From positions 1 to 42,123 of the IMG/VR virus record IMGVR_UViG_3300014827_000005: DNA of 42,123 nt; one strand, written 5' to 3'. Position 1 is the first letter of the stretch, and each line of letters opens with the position of its first letter. Position numbers and translations under genes: made by a program. The DNA comes from a virus. The notes beneath the pieces are model-generated. The model saw nothing but the letters and a program-made list of their open reading frames with translations. It did not search any database and was not told where the DNA came from. Positions 15,987 through 23,440 of the stretch are shown here, in pieces.

Positions 15987-16595
15987 CTACCACCATCGGT
16001 GGACCTGCCAAAAGGCGGCGGCGGCAGACCATGATCCATAGCGTTGTATGGCGTAGTTGTCGAAGTAAGCATCCTGACAAGCGTAGTCTGCGAGGCCACA
16101 CCCCATCTTGCTACAGGGAAGTGCTTGGCCGAGGCCACATGCTCCTGAACCTGCGTTGATAGCGCCCGGGTTGTTACCTGACTCATGATCGTATATATAT
16201 GCCTTAGCTGCGTCTGTGGGTAGGCTGTAGGTAGGTGCTGGTGCTGCGTACGCTACTGCTGTTGCCTTAGACGCTGCCTTGGCCTGTAACTGGTCCTGAG
16301 TATCCTTAAGCTGCTGATTGAGCTTGTTGATCTCATCCTGCTTCGCCTTCTCATCCTGAACGGACTGAGCTTGCGTTTTTTGTAGGTTGTTGCGTGTCTT
16401 AGTTAGTTGTTGTTGTGTGCTCTCTAGTTGAAGTCTCTGTTTTACCTCTAGTGTATGCGGTTGGAGGAAGTGAACGTAGGTCACTGTGGCTACCAACACG
16501 ATAGCGAGAGCTAGGGCAATCTTTTTCAAGACTTTTGGGTTTTTGTGTTTCACAAGACGCTTCTTCCGAAGCTTTTGTTCCTTTTTAACCCTCAT
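15987..16595 (-). CDS. Membrane-anchored lytic transglycosylase
   Basis: A 202-aa protein with a very basic N-terminus (KKEQKLRKKRLVKHKNPK), one membrane span (about 24-43), a long coiled coil to about 108, then a lysozyme-like domain. Key features are the catalytic Glu in YIYDHESGNNP, GSGACGLGQALPCSKM, and GSWSAAAAFWQVHRWW at the end. It would cleave peptidoglycan outside the membrane. Located in the early arm, it may act in entry, wall loosening or superinfection effects rather than lysis. GTG at 16553 is an alternative start. Confidence 0.85.
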   Translation of the reverse strand: MRVKKEQKLRKKRLVKHKNPKVLKKIALALAIVLVATVTYVHFLQPHTLEVKQRLQLESTQQQLTKTRNNLQKTQAQSVQDEKAKQDEINKLNQQLKDTQDQLQAKAASKATAVAYAAPAPTYSLPTDAAKAYIYDHESGNNPGAINAGSGACGLGQALPCSKMGCGLADYACQDAYFDNYAIQRYGSWSAAAAFWQVHRWW

Positions 16596-16633
16596 AGTAT
16601 ACCATATTCCTGCTTATGTTAATAGAGTTGCTT

Positions 16634-16819
16634 TTACAGCGTCTCTTTGAGCAAGAACGCAACAGATACGATTGTTACCGGGTAGGCAATCATAGGATCG
16701 ACTCCGGCCAGTAAGTGCAACTCACCTGCGACTGCAAGTACTGACAATGCGAGACGGGCAATCCATAGGCTACAAAAGCCGATGAAGCTGTCTATTTTAC
16801 TTGTTGATTTTTCTGTCAT
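16634..16819 (-). CDS. Small two-span membrane protein
   Basis: A 61-aa protein starting at ATG 16819, chosen because AAAGGAG precedes it and a promoter lies at 16854-16882; the longer frame to 16882 would include that promoter. Two hydrophobic segments (FIGFCSLWIARLALSVLAVAG and MIAYPVTIVSVAFLL) follow a short charged start. It may be a holin partner of the transglycosylase. Function inferred from shape only. Confidence 0.7.
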   Translation of the reverse strand: MTEKSTSKIDSFIGFCSLWIARLALSVLAVAGELHLLAGVDPMIAYPVTIVSVAFLLKETL

Positions 16820-16853
16820 AATGTTTTCTCCTTTGAAATTAGTTGGCTCTCGC

Positions 16854-16882
16854 AGTATAGCAAAGAGCTTACGCTTTGTCAA
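16854..16882 (-). promoter_or_regulatory. Sigma70-type promoter for the membrane/transglycosylase genes
   Basis: On the - strand TTGACA (16882-16877), 17-base spacer ending TGC, TATACT (16859-16854). Strong match, with the recurring TGC extension. Confidence 0.85.
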
Positions 16883-16937
16883 GTATAGATTCCACTATTC
16901 AGGTGGTAGCTGGACGGCATTTAGGATTGTAGGCTGT

Positions 16938-17501
16938 TCACAATGTATCCTCGGGCTCGTGAATGTCAGCAAACATATCTGACATAGATACCAGTGGGGT
17001 ATTGAATCCAGCGGGTACTTCTCCTCGGTTGATAGCATTTATTTTGTCCTTGTAATATGTCCTAAGTGCTTTTAATTCTTCTTGCGTCCACTTATGTGTT
17101 CCGGCACGGGCATCCAGATCATCCAGTCGGTCTCTTCCAAGTTTCTTTTCCAGTCCTCTAAAGTAGAACCGGAGATTTCCGTGTAAATAACGGTTGCATC
17201 TGTGGCATTGGGCATGTATGTTTGCCTCGTCAAAACGAGTCGAGGATGTGGTAGTTGGAATATAGTGGCCGCCATCAAGGAGACTGTACTCAAACCACTT
17301 TCCACAAGAAATACAGGCCGCTCCACCGTTTCCAAAAGTATCCCGTAGTCTGGCATATTTATTCGCTAATGCTTGGACCGTCGAGATCTTCAGGCGAGTA
17401 GAGCGCTTGGATGTCTTCCGCTGTGGTCCACTCTTCTTGTTCAATTTTGAACTGGCCGGTGACTTGAGGGCCTTCCGTGCGCTGTGTTGTTTTGTAATCA
17501 T
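16938..17501 (-). CDS. ninG: NinG-like recombination protein
   Basis: A 187-aa protein from ATG 17501. The conserved part is residues 40-140: ACISCGKWF, then GGHYIPTTTSSTRFDEANIHAQCHRCNRY (landmarks) and the basic GNLRFYFRGLEKKLGRDRLD. These Cys pairs and the GHYI element match lambda NinG/Rap, a Holliday-junction nuclease that directs recombination. The N-terminus is basic and poorly structured. It overlaps the upstream gene by about 140 bases in another frame. Confidence 0.88.
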   Translation of the reverse strand: MITKQHSARKALKSPASSKLNKKSGPQRKTSKRSTRLKISTVQALANKYARLRDTFGNGGAACISCGKWFEYSLLDGGHYIPTTTSSTRFDEANIHAQCHRCNRYLHGNLRFYFRGLEKKLGRDRLDDLDARAGTHKWTQEELKALRTYYKDKINAINRGEVPAGFNTPLVSMSDMFADIHEPEDTL

Positions 17502-17688
17502 TCTTTGTTTTCTTTCCACCCCTGCGTCCAAGCTCTGCTACCTTTTCACGTGGAAGTTTTGCAAAGCCGGTCTCATGGCTGCGTTCTGGGTTATTCCATG
17601 ACTTCTTACCGATGGTTGAGTAGAAGTTAGGGTCGTTGGCTTTGTTAGTTGCGGCTGCTTTTTTGGCACCCTCTTTAGTTCCCGGCAT
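17359..17688 (-). CDS. KGG-like small basic protein
   Basis: A 109-aa protein, MPGTKEGAKKAAATNKAND at the start, with GKKSWNN and ELGRRGGKK later. The GxKAGxxxxxKGG-like style resembles the stress-related KGG repeat family and nucleic-acid-binding phage proteins. The C-terminus is acidic and overlaps NinG in a different frame for about 140 bases. Confidence 0.6.
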   Translation of the reverse strand: MPGTKEGAKKAAATNKANDPNFYSTIGKKSWNNPERSHETGFAKLPREKVAELGRRGGKKTKNDYKTTQRTEGPQVTGQFKIEQEEWTTAEDIQALYSPEDLDGPSISE

Positions 17689-17950
17689 CTGGTTTCTCCA
17701 ATTCTTCGATTGCTGCTCTAATTTCTTGTAGGGCGTGTAGGTCGCCAGTCTCAGCGGCCATCTGGTTAATACCGTCCAAGAATCGGTCGTATGACTGCTT
17801 CATTGCTCGGGACACCAGTACCATATCTCGGATGTCTCCCTTACCAAACCCAAGGGTGTCGGGCTCTTCGCCCTCATGACGCTGCGTAATAATCGTAGCT
17901 GAGGCGGAGAACATAATTCGTACTATTGCTCTAATTTTGTGGGCAACCAT
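17675..17950 (-). CDS. Hypothetical helical protein
   Basis: A 91-aa protein from ATG 17950 (the frame opens to 17974, which would overlap the helicase by 52 bases). It is helical with MVLVSRAMKQSYDRFLDGINQMAAET in the middle. No family recognised. Confidence 0.7.
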   Translation of the reverse strand: MVAHKIRAIVRIMFSASATIITQRHEGEEPDTLGFGKGDIRDMVLVSRAMKQSYDRFLDGINQMAAETGDLHALQEIRAAIEELEKPDAGN

Positions 17951-18789
17951 GCTATATCCTCGTTTAGTTTCCACCCATCCTGTGTCAGATAGGTTGTCTG
18001 TTTATTTAATGGACGTGAACGGTTTTTTCTGGTATAGAAGTGTACTCGGTTCGGCTCTTCAGCGTCTCGGAATACAAATCCTACCATGTCTGAAATCTGC
18101 TCGATGCTACGGCTTCCCTTGAAGTTGTGTAAATCAGGCTGGATCAGTGAACCATCAGCCTTCATAGTTGGGGTAACGTGACTCAGTAGGATGACGGGTA
18201 ATTCGTGTTGGACTGCACATTCTTTGAAATGTTTTACAATCCTTGTCAAGGCTGAAGCTTGGTTATCCCCGAGTGCATCGTTGAAGAAGTGCAGGTGATC
18301 TATGACCACCAGACACGCCCCTTCTTCTTTGGCCTTCGTCATGATGACGTCGATGTCTTTGTAGTGGACCTCGGAGGACTCTTGGGTAATGATACCCGCA
18401 TAGTCCCTGTCCTCGCCTGAGAGCTCGTAGAAGCGCTGTCTGAGCTGTGACTCGGTGAGTTCTAGGTTCACGACCATAACAGGCTCTAATCGCTCCCTGT
18501 ACACGTTCTGGGCTATGTTTATAGCTAGTAGCGACTTACCATGTCCAGTATCCCCACCGATTGTCAGTAGTTCTCCGGGCAGGAATGAGCCGAGTAGGAT
18601 GTCAATACCTTGGTATCCAGTATGGACGCCGTCGTAAGCACCTTCCTCGGCCCGAGTCTTAAGCCATTCCTCTTCATCGGTCTTTAAGTACTTGATGTCT
18701 GTCTTGTGAGCGTGTTCAAGCACTTCCTTATCAACACCGTTGTCGATCAGGTCAAATATGCTCTCAACTTTCGTCTTCGGGTAGCCCAT
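17923..18789 (-). CDS. DnaB-like replicative helicase (RecA-fold)
   Basis: A 288-aa RecA-fold ATPase. Walker A is GGDTGHGKS (about residues 78-86), LVVIDHLHFF is Walker B, and LLSHVTP plus RSIEQISDMVGFVFR match DnaB motifs H3 and H4. The N-terminal DnaB domain is replaced by about 60 residues of different sequence, so the protein is shorter than the 450 residues of a typical DnaB. It probably unwinds phage DNA as a hexamer and may recruit host primase and polymerase, since neither is encoded here. Confidence 0.88.
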   Translation of the reverse strand: MGYPKTKVESIFDLIDNGVDKEVLEHAHKTDIKYLKTDEEEWLKTRAEEGAYDGVHTGYQGIDILLGSFLPGELLTIGGDTGHGKSLLAINIAQNVYRERLEPVMVVNLELTESQLRQRFYELSGEDRDYAGIITQESSEVHYKDIDVIMTKAKEEGACLVVIDHLHFFNDALGDNQASALTRIVKHFKECAVQHELPVILLSHVTPTMKADGSLIQPDLHNFKGSRSIEQISDMVGFVFRDAEEPNRVHFYTRKNRSRPLNKQTTYLTQDGWKLNEDIAWLPTKLEQ

Positions 18790-18982
18790 TCATCAGCCTT
18801 TCAAGTTTTTTTAGGTAGGTTTTTTGCATCTTTGCGAGCTGCCGACCATATTCGGCTACATATGCGCCTCGGAACTCCGGCTTGTTGTTGTTTCTTATTG
18901 CCACCTCGCAACCGCCGATGATGTATAGAATTTCTTCCAGTCGCTTTTTGCGGGGGTCTTCGTCTGCGGGTGTGTGGTCCAT
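18764..18982 (-). CDS. Hypothetical 72-aa helical protein
   Basis: A 72-aa, charged helical protein that overlaps the helicase start by 26 bases. The start at 18982 has only a weak ribosome site; an ATG at 19010 in another frame (MRKWNEYILYG) overlaps the upstream stop and could be a coupling start, but that frame is otherwise shadow-like. No family recognised. Confidence 0.65.
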   Translation of the reverse strand: MDHTPADEDPRKKRLEEILYIIGGCEVAIRNNNKPEFRGAYVAEYGRQLAKMQKTYLKKLERLMNGLPEDES

Positions 18983-19009
18983 ATAAGATGTACTCGTTCC
19001 ATTTACGCA

Positions 19010-19396
19010 TTAGTATTGGTTCTTGTCCGAACTGCTTTGTACCTTTAGGACGGATTGGATAGAGGTACAGAGTCCATCCACATATTTCATGTAGTTGCGT
19101 ACTCGCTCGGTAGCGATCTTCTTGTCTATCAGGTCAGGCTCCATCTCGAGTAGGTCGAAGGCTGGAGACTTTTTCACTCCATCCTTGATGAATGTATCGA
19201 AACGTGCTGCCTTAGTCTTGCGGTAATCGAGTTCTGCATCGGCAACCTTGTCTACTAGCTGGATTAGAAGTCCACGGATCAGTAGCAGGTTCTCTGCAAG
19301 CGTGACTGGGTCGGCCGGTACGACCAACCCATCATGCCTAATAAACAATCGAACTTGAAACTTGTCAAGCTGCTTAATGATGTCATCAGTTTGCAC
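19010..19396 (-). CDS. Hypothetical 128-aa helical protein
   Basis: A 128-aa helical protein, with LAENLLLIRGLLIQLVDKVADAELDYRKTKAARF in the middle. Overlaps the upstream gene by 11 bases. It stands in the replication block between an OB-like protein and the helicase, so a replication accessory role is possible but not shown. Confidence 0.75.
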   Translation of the reverse strand: MQTDDIIKQLDKFQVRLFIRHDGLVVPADPVTLAENLLLIRGLLIQLVDKVADAELDYRKTKAARFDTFIKDGVKKSPAFDLLEMEPDLIDKKIATERVRNYMKYVDGLCTSIQSVLKVQSSSDKNQY

Positions 19397-19871
19397 CGAA
19401 GACTCCTGCTACGGTCTCTGCCGTAATCTCTTCAGCTTCCTTGAGGTCGCCTAGGATGTACAGCGCAGTTGCATAGCTGTGAACTAGTGATGCCCACTCA
19501 CGATCTGTAAGTGCCTGTGGGAACTCCAGAGAGTTGACATAGTTGGCTGCGTTGTTAATACACATGCCTTGACGCATACCATCGGAGTTATCCTTCTTAG
19601 GAGTCCATACTGGTTTACCAACACTCGTCGCAGAAGTCCCCGCCGGTACATCCGCTGGTGCTGGTGCCTGTGGGACAAAAGGGTCCTTCTTAAAGTACGC
19701 TCCGTATTTACTGCTTACTATGGTTCCGTTCTCTTCTTGTCCTACTTCGACAGGTTTCTGTCGGCTCATCTTGACTTCTCGGTCGTCTTCATTGAAGTGG
19801 ACGATATACTCAGTACCGAACTTCGGGTCTACCTTGCCGGTAGCAGTTGCTTGACGTACAGTATATTTCAT
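19386..19871 (-). CDS. Hypothetical 161-aa protein, OB-like N-terminus
   Basis: A 161-aa protein. Residues 1-65 alternate beta-strand-like stretches (KYTVRQATATGKVDPKFGTEYIVHF, GTIVSSKYGAYFKKDPF), as in small OB-fold proteins of phage replication regions. A Pro/Ala/Ser linker follows, then a helical C-terminus. The OB suggestion is by eye only. Confidence 0.7.
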   Translation of the reverse strand: MKYTVRQATATGKVDPKFGTEYIVHFNEDDREVKMSRQKPVEVGQEENGTIVSSKYGAYFKKDPFVPQAPAPADVPAGTSATSVGKPVWTPKKDNSDGMRQGMCINNAANYVNSLEFPQALTDREWASLVHSYATALYILGDLKEAEEITAETVAGVFGAN

Positions 19872-19872
19872 G

Positions 19873-20226
19873 TTAAACCTCTAAGTTTCGTACAACAGTT
19901 GCTACACGGTTCTGAAGCATGTGGATTGCCACGACGCTATTGTGTAGGCGATCATATACACTTGACGAACCAACGTATTCATGTGCTGGAGTATCTGAAT
20001 CTTGGGGTGGTAATTGTACAGACACGGGTGATACACGTGCCTCAAGCTGCGAGAAGAGGTTGTGGACCTCCTCGAGGGCTCCAGCTAAGTAGCTAAGTTC
20101 GTGGTCGATAGCCGCCTTCTCTTTTGCAACTGCTGAGTTCAATGAGCCGATGCCTTTACTAACGAGGCGTGAGCCAATCCCTGCCGGTGCGTAAGCTTTT
20201 AGGGAGTCTTGTGTTGTTTCTTCCAT
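19873..20226 (-). CDS. Hypothetical 117-aa helical protein
   Basis: A 117-aa protein with a helical N-terminus, a short Pro/Asp linker near residue 75 and a helical C-terminus. Shares one base with the upstream stop (20226). No family recognised. Confidence 0.72.
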   Translation of the reverse strand: MEETTQDSLKAYAPAGIGSRLVSKGIGSLNSAVAKEKAAIDHELSYLAGALEEVHNLFSQLEARVSPVSVQLPPQDSDTPAHEYVGSSSVYDRLHNSVVAIHMLQNRVATVVRNLEV

Positions 20227-20411
20227 TATTTTTTGCCTTTCTTTTTTAGTTCGTCTACATCCTTGACTAATCGGATAAGTGTGCTGTAGCCATCATGCTC
20301 AAGCTTATGCTCGAAGTCGCCATAGCTGTCTTGTGACCAGAACAGACCGAAGTAGTCTTCTACGCTCTGGATGCGCTTTCTGAGAGTGTTTTTACGTTTG
20401 AAGATGCTCAT
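20226..20411 (-). CDS. Hypothetical 61-aa basic protein
   Basis: A 61-aa protein starting at ATG 20411, where TAATG links it to the upstream stop. Basic N-terminus (MSIFKRKNTLRKR) and C-terminus (ELKKKGKK). No family recognised. Confidence 0.7.
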   Translation of the reverse strand: MSIFKRKNTLRKRIQSVEDYFGLFWSQDSYGDFEHKLEHDGYSTLIRLVKDVDELKKKGKK

Positions 20412-20611
20412 TATTTGCACTTCTTTTCGCTGGCGTCTACAGCTTTGAGGTCTGCTACTAATTCGTCCTTGAACTGGTCGAGTAACTTAGCCCAGATGAG
20501 TTCTTGGCCGGTCTCAGTCAGATCACCTTCTGCGTCTACAACGTCGTGCTTGCGAAGAAGCTTGTCGGCTGCGCTGAGTTTGAGGTTCTTTACTTTTTCT
20601 ACTAGGTTCAT
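20411..20611 (-). CDS. Nested in-frame small protein (66 aa)
   Basis: Within the 198-aa frame, ATG 20611 is preceded by AGGAGA at a seven-base distance, a better ribosome site than that of the long form. The product MNLVEKVKNLKLSAADKLLRK... is a stand-alone type I have seen in other phages, with the pattern LLRKHDVVDAEGDLTETGQELI. So the region probably makes a long and a short product. Confidence 0.6.
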   Translation of the reverse strand: MNLVEKVKNLKLSAADKLLRKHDVVDAEGDLTETGQELIWAKLLDQFKDELVADLKAVDASEKKCK

Positions 20612-21007
20612 GTCTTTTTCTCCTGATGTTAGTCTCATTGGTTTTAGCTGCCCTAATGGGTTAATTTGCATATTTAACATTTGTGTGTATTGGTATGTTT
20701 CTCGGTGTGAGCGGTACTGTTGCCCACGTTGCCTGTCTTTGGTATACTGATACTCGTCGTAACATCGGTTGCATCCACATCGACGTAAATCGTATGTGAA
20801 GTGCTCCATACATTCGTAACAGTCACAAGCAGGTCGGCGGGGTCGTTCACAGCGTCTATCGTAATAGGTATTTGCCATAGTTTTTGTCTCCGTGTATTGG
20901 GCGTACCACATACCTGACTTCTGTTCGCTAACAAGCTTATTGAACTTGTCCAGCATGTCTGCGTCGATGTATGCGGCTTCGTCAAACACGATCATGTCTG
21001 CTTTCAT
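20411..21007 (-). CDS. Cys-rich protein with Walker-B-like start
   Basis: A 198-aa protein from ATG 21007, which lies just after the nuclease stop. The start, MKADMIVFDEAAYIDADML, looks like an isolated Walker B segment (FDEAAYID) with no Walker A. A Cys cluster (CDCYECMEHF and CGCNRC) near residue 65-85 suggests a zinc site. The last 66 residues also form a free-standing gene with its own ribosome site (see next entry). Function unknown; it could be a fusion or a remnant. Confidence 0.7.
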   Translation of the reverse strand: MKADMIVFDEAAYIDADMLDKFNKLVSEQKSGMWYAQYTETKTMANTYYDRRCERPRRPACDCYECMEHFTYDLRRCGCNRCYDEYQYTKDRQRGQQYRSHRETYQYTQMLNMQINPLGQLKPMRLTSGEKDMNLVEKVKNLKLSAADKLLRKHDVVDAEGDLTETGQELIWAKLLDQFKDELVADLKAVDASEKKCK

Positions 21008-21009
21008 TT

Positions 21010-21912
21010 TTATCTCTTTTTGTACTTGTAATCCCATGTTTCGTGCATGTGATACGTATTAAAGTGTGAAACGTATGCTTTGGCTGCGTCTTGTGGACTC
21101 ATACCAAATTCGCTTGCAAATATGACTCTCGGATCGTCCCCTTTCTTATCAAAGTTAGCAATAAATAGGTCGTCTACCCACTTGCCGGTTCTCTCGTACT
21201 CGGCTTGGGCCAGTCCACCTACTTGGTAAAAATAATCAACGTCAATGCCGTCTCTGTTAAACTCAGAGCGGTTAGTACTCTTCCAGTCACCAATACAGTA
21301 CTTGCCGTTAATCACGGCCCTAACGTCCCCTTGACCGGAATAGCCAAACATGAGGGAATATACTAGGAACTCAGTCGATTCCACGTCTGGATGCCAAAAA
21401 TTGTCGAATGTGAGGAAGCTGGACCACATACCTTCGCAGTCCGGAGAGACTACAGGCTTGGTCTTGCGGCCGGAGTTGTAGTAGATTTCAATAGATTCGT
21501 GAAGCCACGTACCTAGCTCTTTACCGATGTTAGACTTCTCCTTATATGATGCCTTAACCTTTGGATACCACGGATATGTCTTGTTGAACCTGTAATATGA
21601 CATAACCGGCTTGTTGTCCGGTGTGCGTGTCTTGTCTTCATACGCTGCGAGGTCTATGAAGAACTGGTCGAGCCTCTCAGTGAGTTCAGGATGGTTGTTA
21701 ATATAATCAAGAGTGGCGAGTGTGCCCTCTTTTGCGCCCCAAGGGACCAGATATGGTTTTGGAACTGTTACCAACGGTGCGGTAATACCGTGTGTTGGTC
21801 GGAAGTCTGAGAAACCTCCGTCTGCGAGTTTGTGTGCCACGACGTACGAGTGAGCCGACGGATCGAACTCAACCTGAACTTCTTGGCCGCCGGGGAAGGT
21901 TAGGATTGCCAT
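21010..21912 (-). CDS. PD-(D/E)XK nuclease (Cas4/RecB-like)
   Basis: A 300-aa protein with ELGTWLHESIEIYY and then GYSGQGDVRAVINGKYCIGDWKST, whose D...DWK order is the PD-(D/E)XK core, followed by YFYQVGGLAQAEYE, the Q-containing motif of the RecB/Cas4-like branch. It would cut or resect DNA during replication or recombination, and sits with SSB and helicase. No Cys cluster for an iron-sulphur centre was noticed. It has a promoter just upstream. Confidence 0.85.
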   Translation of the reverse strand: MAILTFPGGQEVQVEFDPSAHSYVVAHKLADGGFSDFRPTHGITAPLVTVPKPYLVPWGAKEGTLATLDYINNHPELTERLDQFFIDLAAYEDKTRTPDNKPVMSYYRFNKTYPWYPKVKASYKEKSNIGKELGTWLHESIEIYYNSGRKTKPVVSPDCEGMWSSFLTFDNFWHPDVESTEFLVYSLMFGYSGQGDVRAVINGKYCIGDWKSTNRSEFNRDGIDVDYFYQVGGLAQAEYERTGKWVDDLFIANFDKKGDDPRVIFASEFGMSPQDAAKAYVSHFNTYHMHETWDYKYKKR

Positions 21913-21973
21913 TTTGCCTCATTTGTTTTGTTTTATATAAAGAAATTGGGAGTAGTATTTGTCTACTACCCCC

Positions 21974-21979
21974 ATACTA
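21974..21979 (-). promoter_or_regulatory. Extended -10 promoter before the nuclease gene
   Basis: On the - strand TGTGC then TAGTAT (21979-21974). The -35 is poor. Right next to it a strong inverted repeat (GGGAGTAGTA 21948-21957, TACTACCCCC 21964-21973) covers the expected start point and may be an operator or a 5' hairpin. Confidence 0.5.
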
Positions 21980-21999
21980 GCACAAACGGTATAAAAATG

Positions 22000-22212
22000 C
22001 TAGTCCTTTTTTACTTCTGTGGAAAACATGCCCGCTTCAGCTAATTTGTTCATCTTAAACTTCGCCTTTTCGTATGTTTGGCCGATGTAATAGTGGCTAA
22101 CGCCTAAACGCTTCGCTAAATCTCGGTAGCCCATACCTGACTCGATGAGCAAGAGAATTATGATCTCCCTCTCACTGAGTTGACTTTTAAGTAACAATGT
22201 GATTTGGTCCAT
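22000..22212 (-). CDS. Small helix-turn-helix (sigma region 4-like) protein
   Basis: A 70-aa protein with LSEREIIILLLIESGMGYRDLAKRLGVSHYYIGQTYEKAKFKMNKL. This is a sigma70 region 4/LuxR-type helix-turn-helix with little else. It could redirect host RNA polymerase or regulate one of the repeated promoters. The region-4 resemblance is by eye. Confidence 0.75.
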   Translation of the reverse strand: MDQITLLLKSQLSEREIIILLLIESGMGYRDLAKRLGVSHYYIGQTYEKAKFKMNKLAEAGMFSTEVKKD

Positions 22213-22221
22213 CAGTCTCTC

Positions 22222-22500
22222 CTATCTTGGTGCCAAATAGCCGGTGCCCTTACACTGTCGGCAGGATACGTCTCTCAAAATATATCCATAACCTTGACAG
22301 CTTTTACACTCTTCTGCGTACTTGACTTTAATGTACTTTGTTGGTGATATAACTGTCTCACCTTTTTGTGTCCTAGCTGCTTTCTTTGTAGAGCGATAAT
22401 CTGCTCGAATGAAAGAGACAAAAGCTCCGATTCTCTCATAACACCCCCTTAAACTCAACCCCACTCTACTCTGTTGTATCTCGGTCCAAGAATGTAACAT
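22222..22500 (-). CDS. DnaJ-type zinc-finger protein
   Basis: The C-terminal part holds a CxxCxGxG pair: CKSCQGYGY and CRQCKGTGY, as in the zinc centre of DnaJ. The N-terminus is uncertain. ATG 22500 overlaps SSB by 35 bases; a GTG at 22464 directly after the SSB stop is an alternative. In another frame ATG 22439, after AAGGGGG, gives a 54-codon frame that may be the true start for a distinct protein. Confidence 0.6.
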   Translation of the reverse strand: MLHSWTEIQQSRVGLSLRGCYERIGAFVSFIRADYRSTKKAARTQKGETVISPTKYIKVKYAEECKSCQGYGYILRDVSCRQCKGTGYLAPR

Positions 22501-22801
22501 CGGTTGCTAATACCTCCACCTTATTACGCTTGACACCGTCCTGTTCCCATGACCTGCTTTGTAGTCGGCCGGATACCAGTACACGGTCTCCCTTATTGAC
22601 ATTTTCGCTTACTTGTGTTGCAAGATTACCCCATGCTGTGATGTCGATGTAGTCTGTCGCTTCTTTCCACTCATCATCTTGCTTGTAAGAGCGGTTAAGT
22701 GCCAGGCTGAAGCCTACGACGTTCTGTCCGTTTGCGTCCCTAAGCTCAGGGTCTCGGGTTAAATTGCCCATTAGTGTTACTTGATTTAGTGATCGTGCCA
22801 T
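22466..22801 (-). CDS. ssb: Single-stranded DNA-binding protein
   Basis: A 111-aa OB-fold SSB. MARSLNQVTLMGNLTRDPELR at the start, then FSLALNRSYKQDDEWKEATDYIDITAWGNLA and VNKGDRVLVSGRLQSRSWEQDG are diagnostic. It ends in LDRDTTE, with no acidic DDDIPF tip used by bacterial SSB to dock host proteins. It would coat phage single-stranded DNA. Start shares the base of the upstream stop. Confidence 0.95.
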   Translation of the reverse strand: MARSLNQVTLMGNLTRDPELRDANGQNVVGFSLALNRSYKQDDEWKEATDYIDITAWGNLATQVSENVNKGDRVLVSGRLQSRSWEQDGVKRNKVEVLATDVTFLDRDTTE

Positions 22802-22944
22802 TATTTGTTCTCCTTAACGTATAGGATATTGTTTGCAATCCTGATACGCTCCTCGATTAGTTTTTTCTTGTTGACTCTCTTGCGTTCGTTACTCGGTCCT
22901 AGTGCTATGAATAGCAGTAGTCCGACTACTAGTAGTGTGCTCAT
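22801..22944 (-). CDS. 47-aa single-span membrane protein
   Basis: ATG 22944 to the TAA whose last base is the SSB ATG. The product is MSTLLVVGLLLFIALGPSNE followed by a strongly basic half (ERKRVNKKKLIEERIRIANN). AAGGAG precedes the SSB start within this gene. It overlaps the end of the gene before by about 55 bases. Function unknown. Confidence 0.65.
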   Translation of the reverse strand: MSTLLVVGLLLFIALGPSNERKRVNKKKLIEERIRIANNILYVKENK

Positions 22945-23440
22945 CTAATTTTGCCTTTCTGATCTCTTCGACCTCCTTATGTTTTAATGCTAACCATCGG
23001 CGGAACATGACCACCCCCGCCACATGATCGCCATTTATAGGCTGTGGCATAGTGTCTACCCATTCCGTGAAAAGTACTGTTAAATCGTCTAATTTGCCTC
23101 TTAGTGCAAACTCAGGTAGGTTTAAGCTTGAAACGATAAGCAAGCCGTTTTTCTTGGCTGCTGTCTCGTAGTCTAGCGGCGTTTCGTACCACTTATAACT
23201 GTAGCGCTTACCCCTGCCTTTGTGAACTCTGGCCCGTACTATGTGGCCCTGTTTCATTAGTTTGTTAATGTGCGACATTGCACTGGTGGTGCCTAATAGG
23301 TCCTGAAAGTCTGCATTTGTCAAGGCTTGACTTGGTCTAGCTTCGATGTAGTGCCGTATCTTAGCCTTATAGTCCTCGGTTGTCTGCTTAGGAGTTCGGA
23401 CTAAATGCTCGTAAGCTTTGGGGACTGTAACCCCTTTCAT
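22889..23440 (-). CDS. Winged-helix-like DNA-binding protein
   Basis: A 183-aa protein with PSQALTNADFQDLLGTTSAMSHINKLMKQGHIVRARVHKGRGKRYSYKW, the shape of a winged helix (helix-turn-helix plus basic wing). It may be a transcription regulator of the early arm. Shares one base with the upstream stop. Confidence 0.7.
   Translation of the reverse strand: MKGVTVPKAYEHLVRTPKQTTEDYKAKIRHYIEARPSQALTNADFQDLLGTTSAMSHINKLMKQGHIVRARVHKGRGKRYSYKWYETPLDYETAAKKNGLLIVSSLNLPEFALRGKLDDLTVLFTEWVDTMPQPINGDHVAGVVMFRRWLALKHKEVEEIRKAKLDEHTTSSRTTAIHSTRTE

Noticed and set aside
18801-19010. 69-codon - strand frame starting MRKWNEYILYG
   Set aside because: The ATG overlaps the upstream stop nicely, but the frame soon becomes Arg-rich shadow of the gene at 18764-18982.
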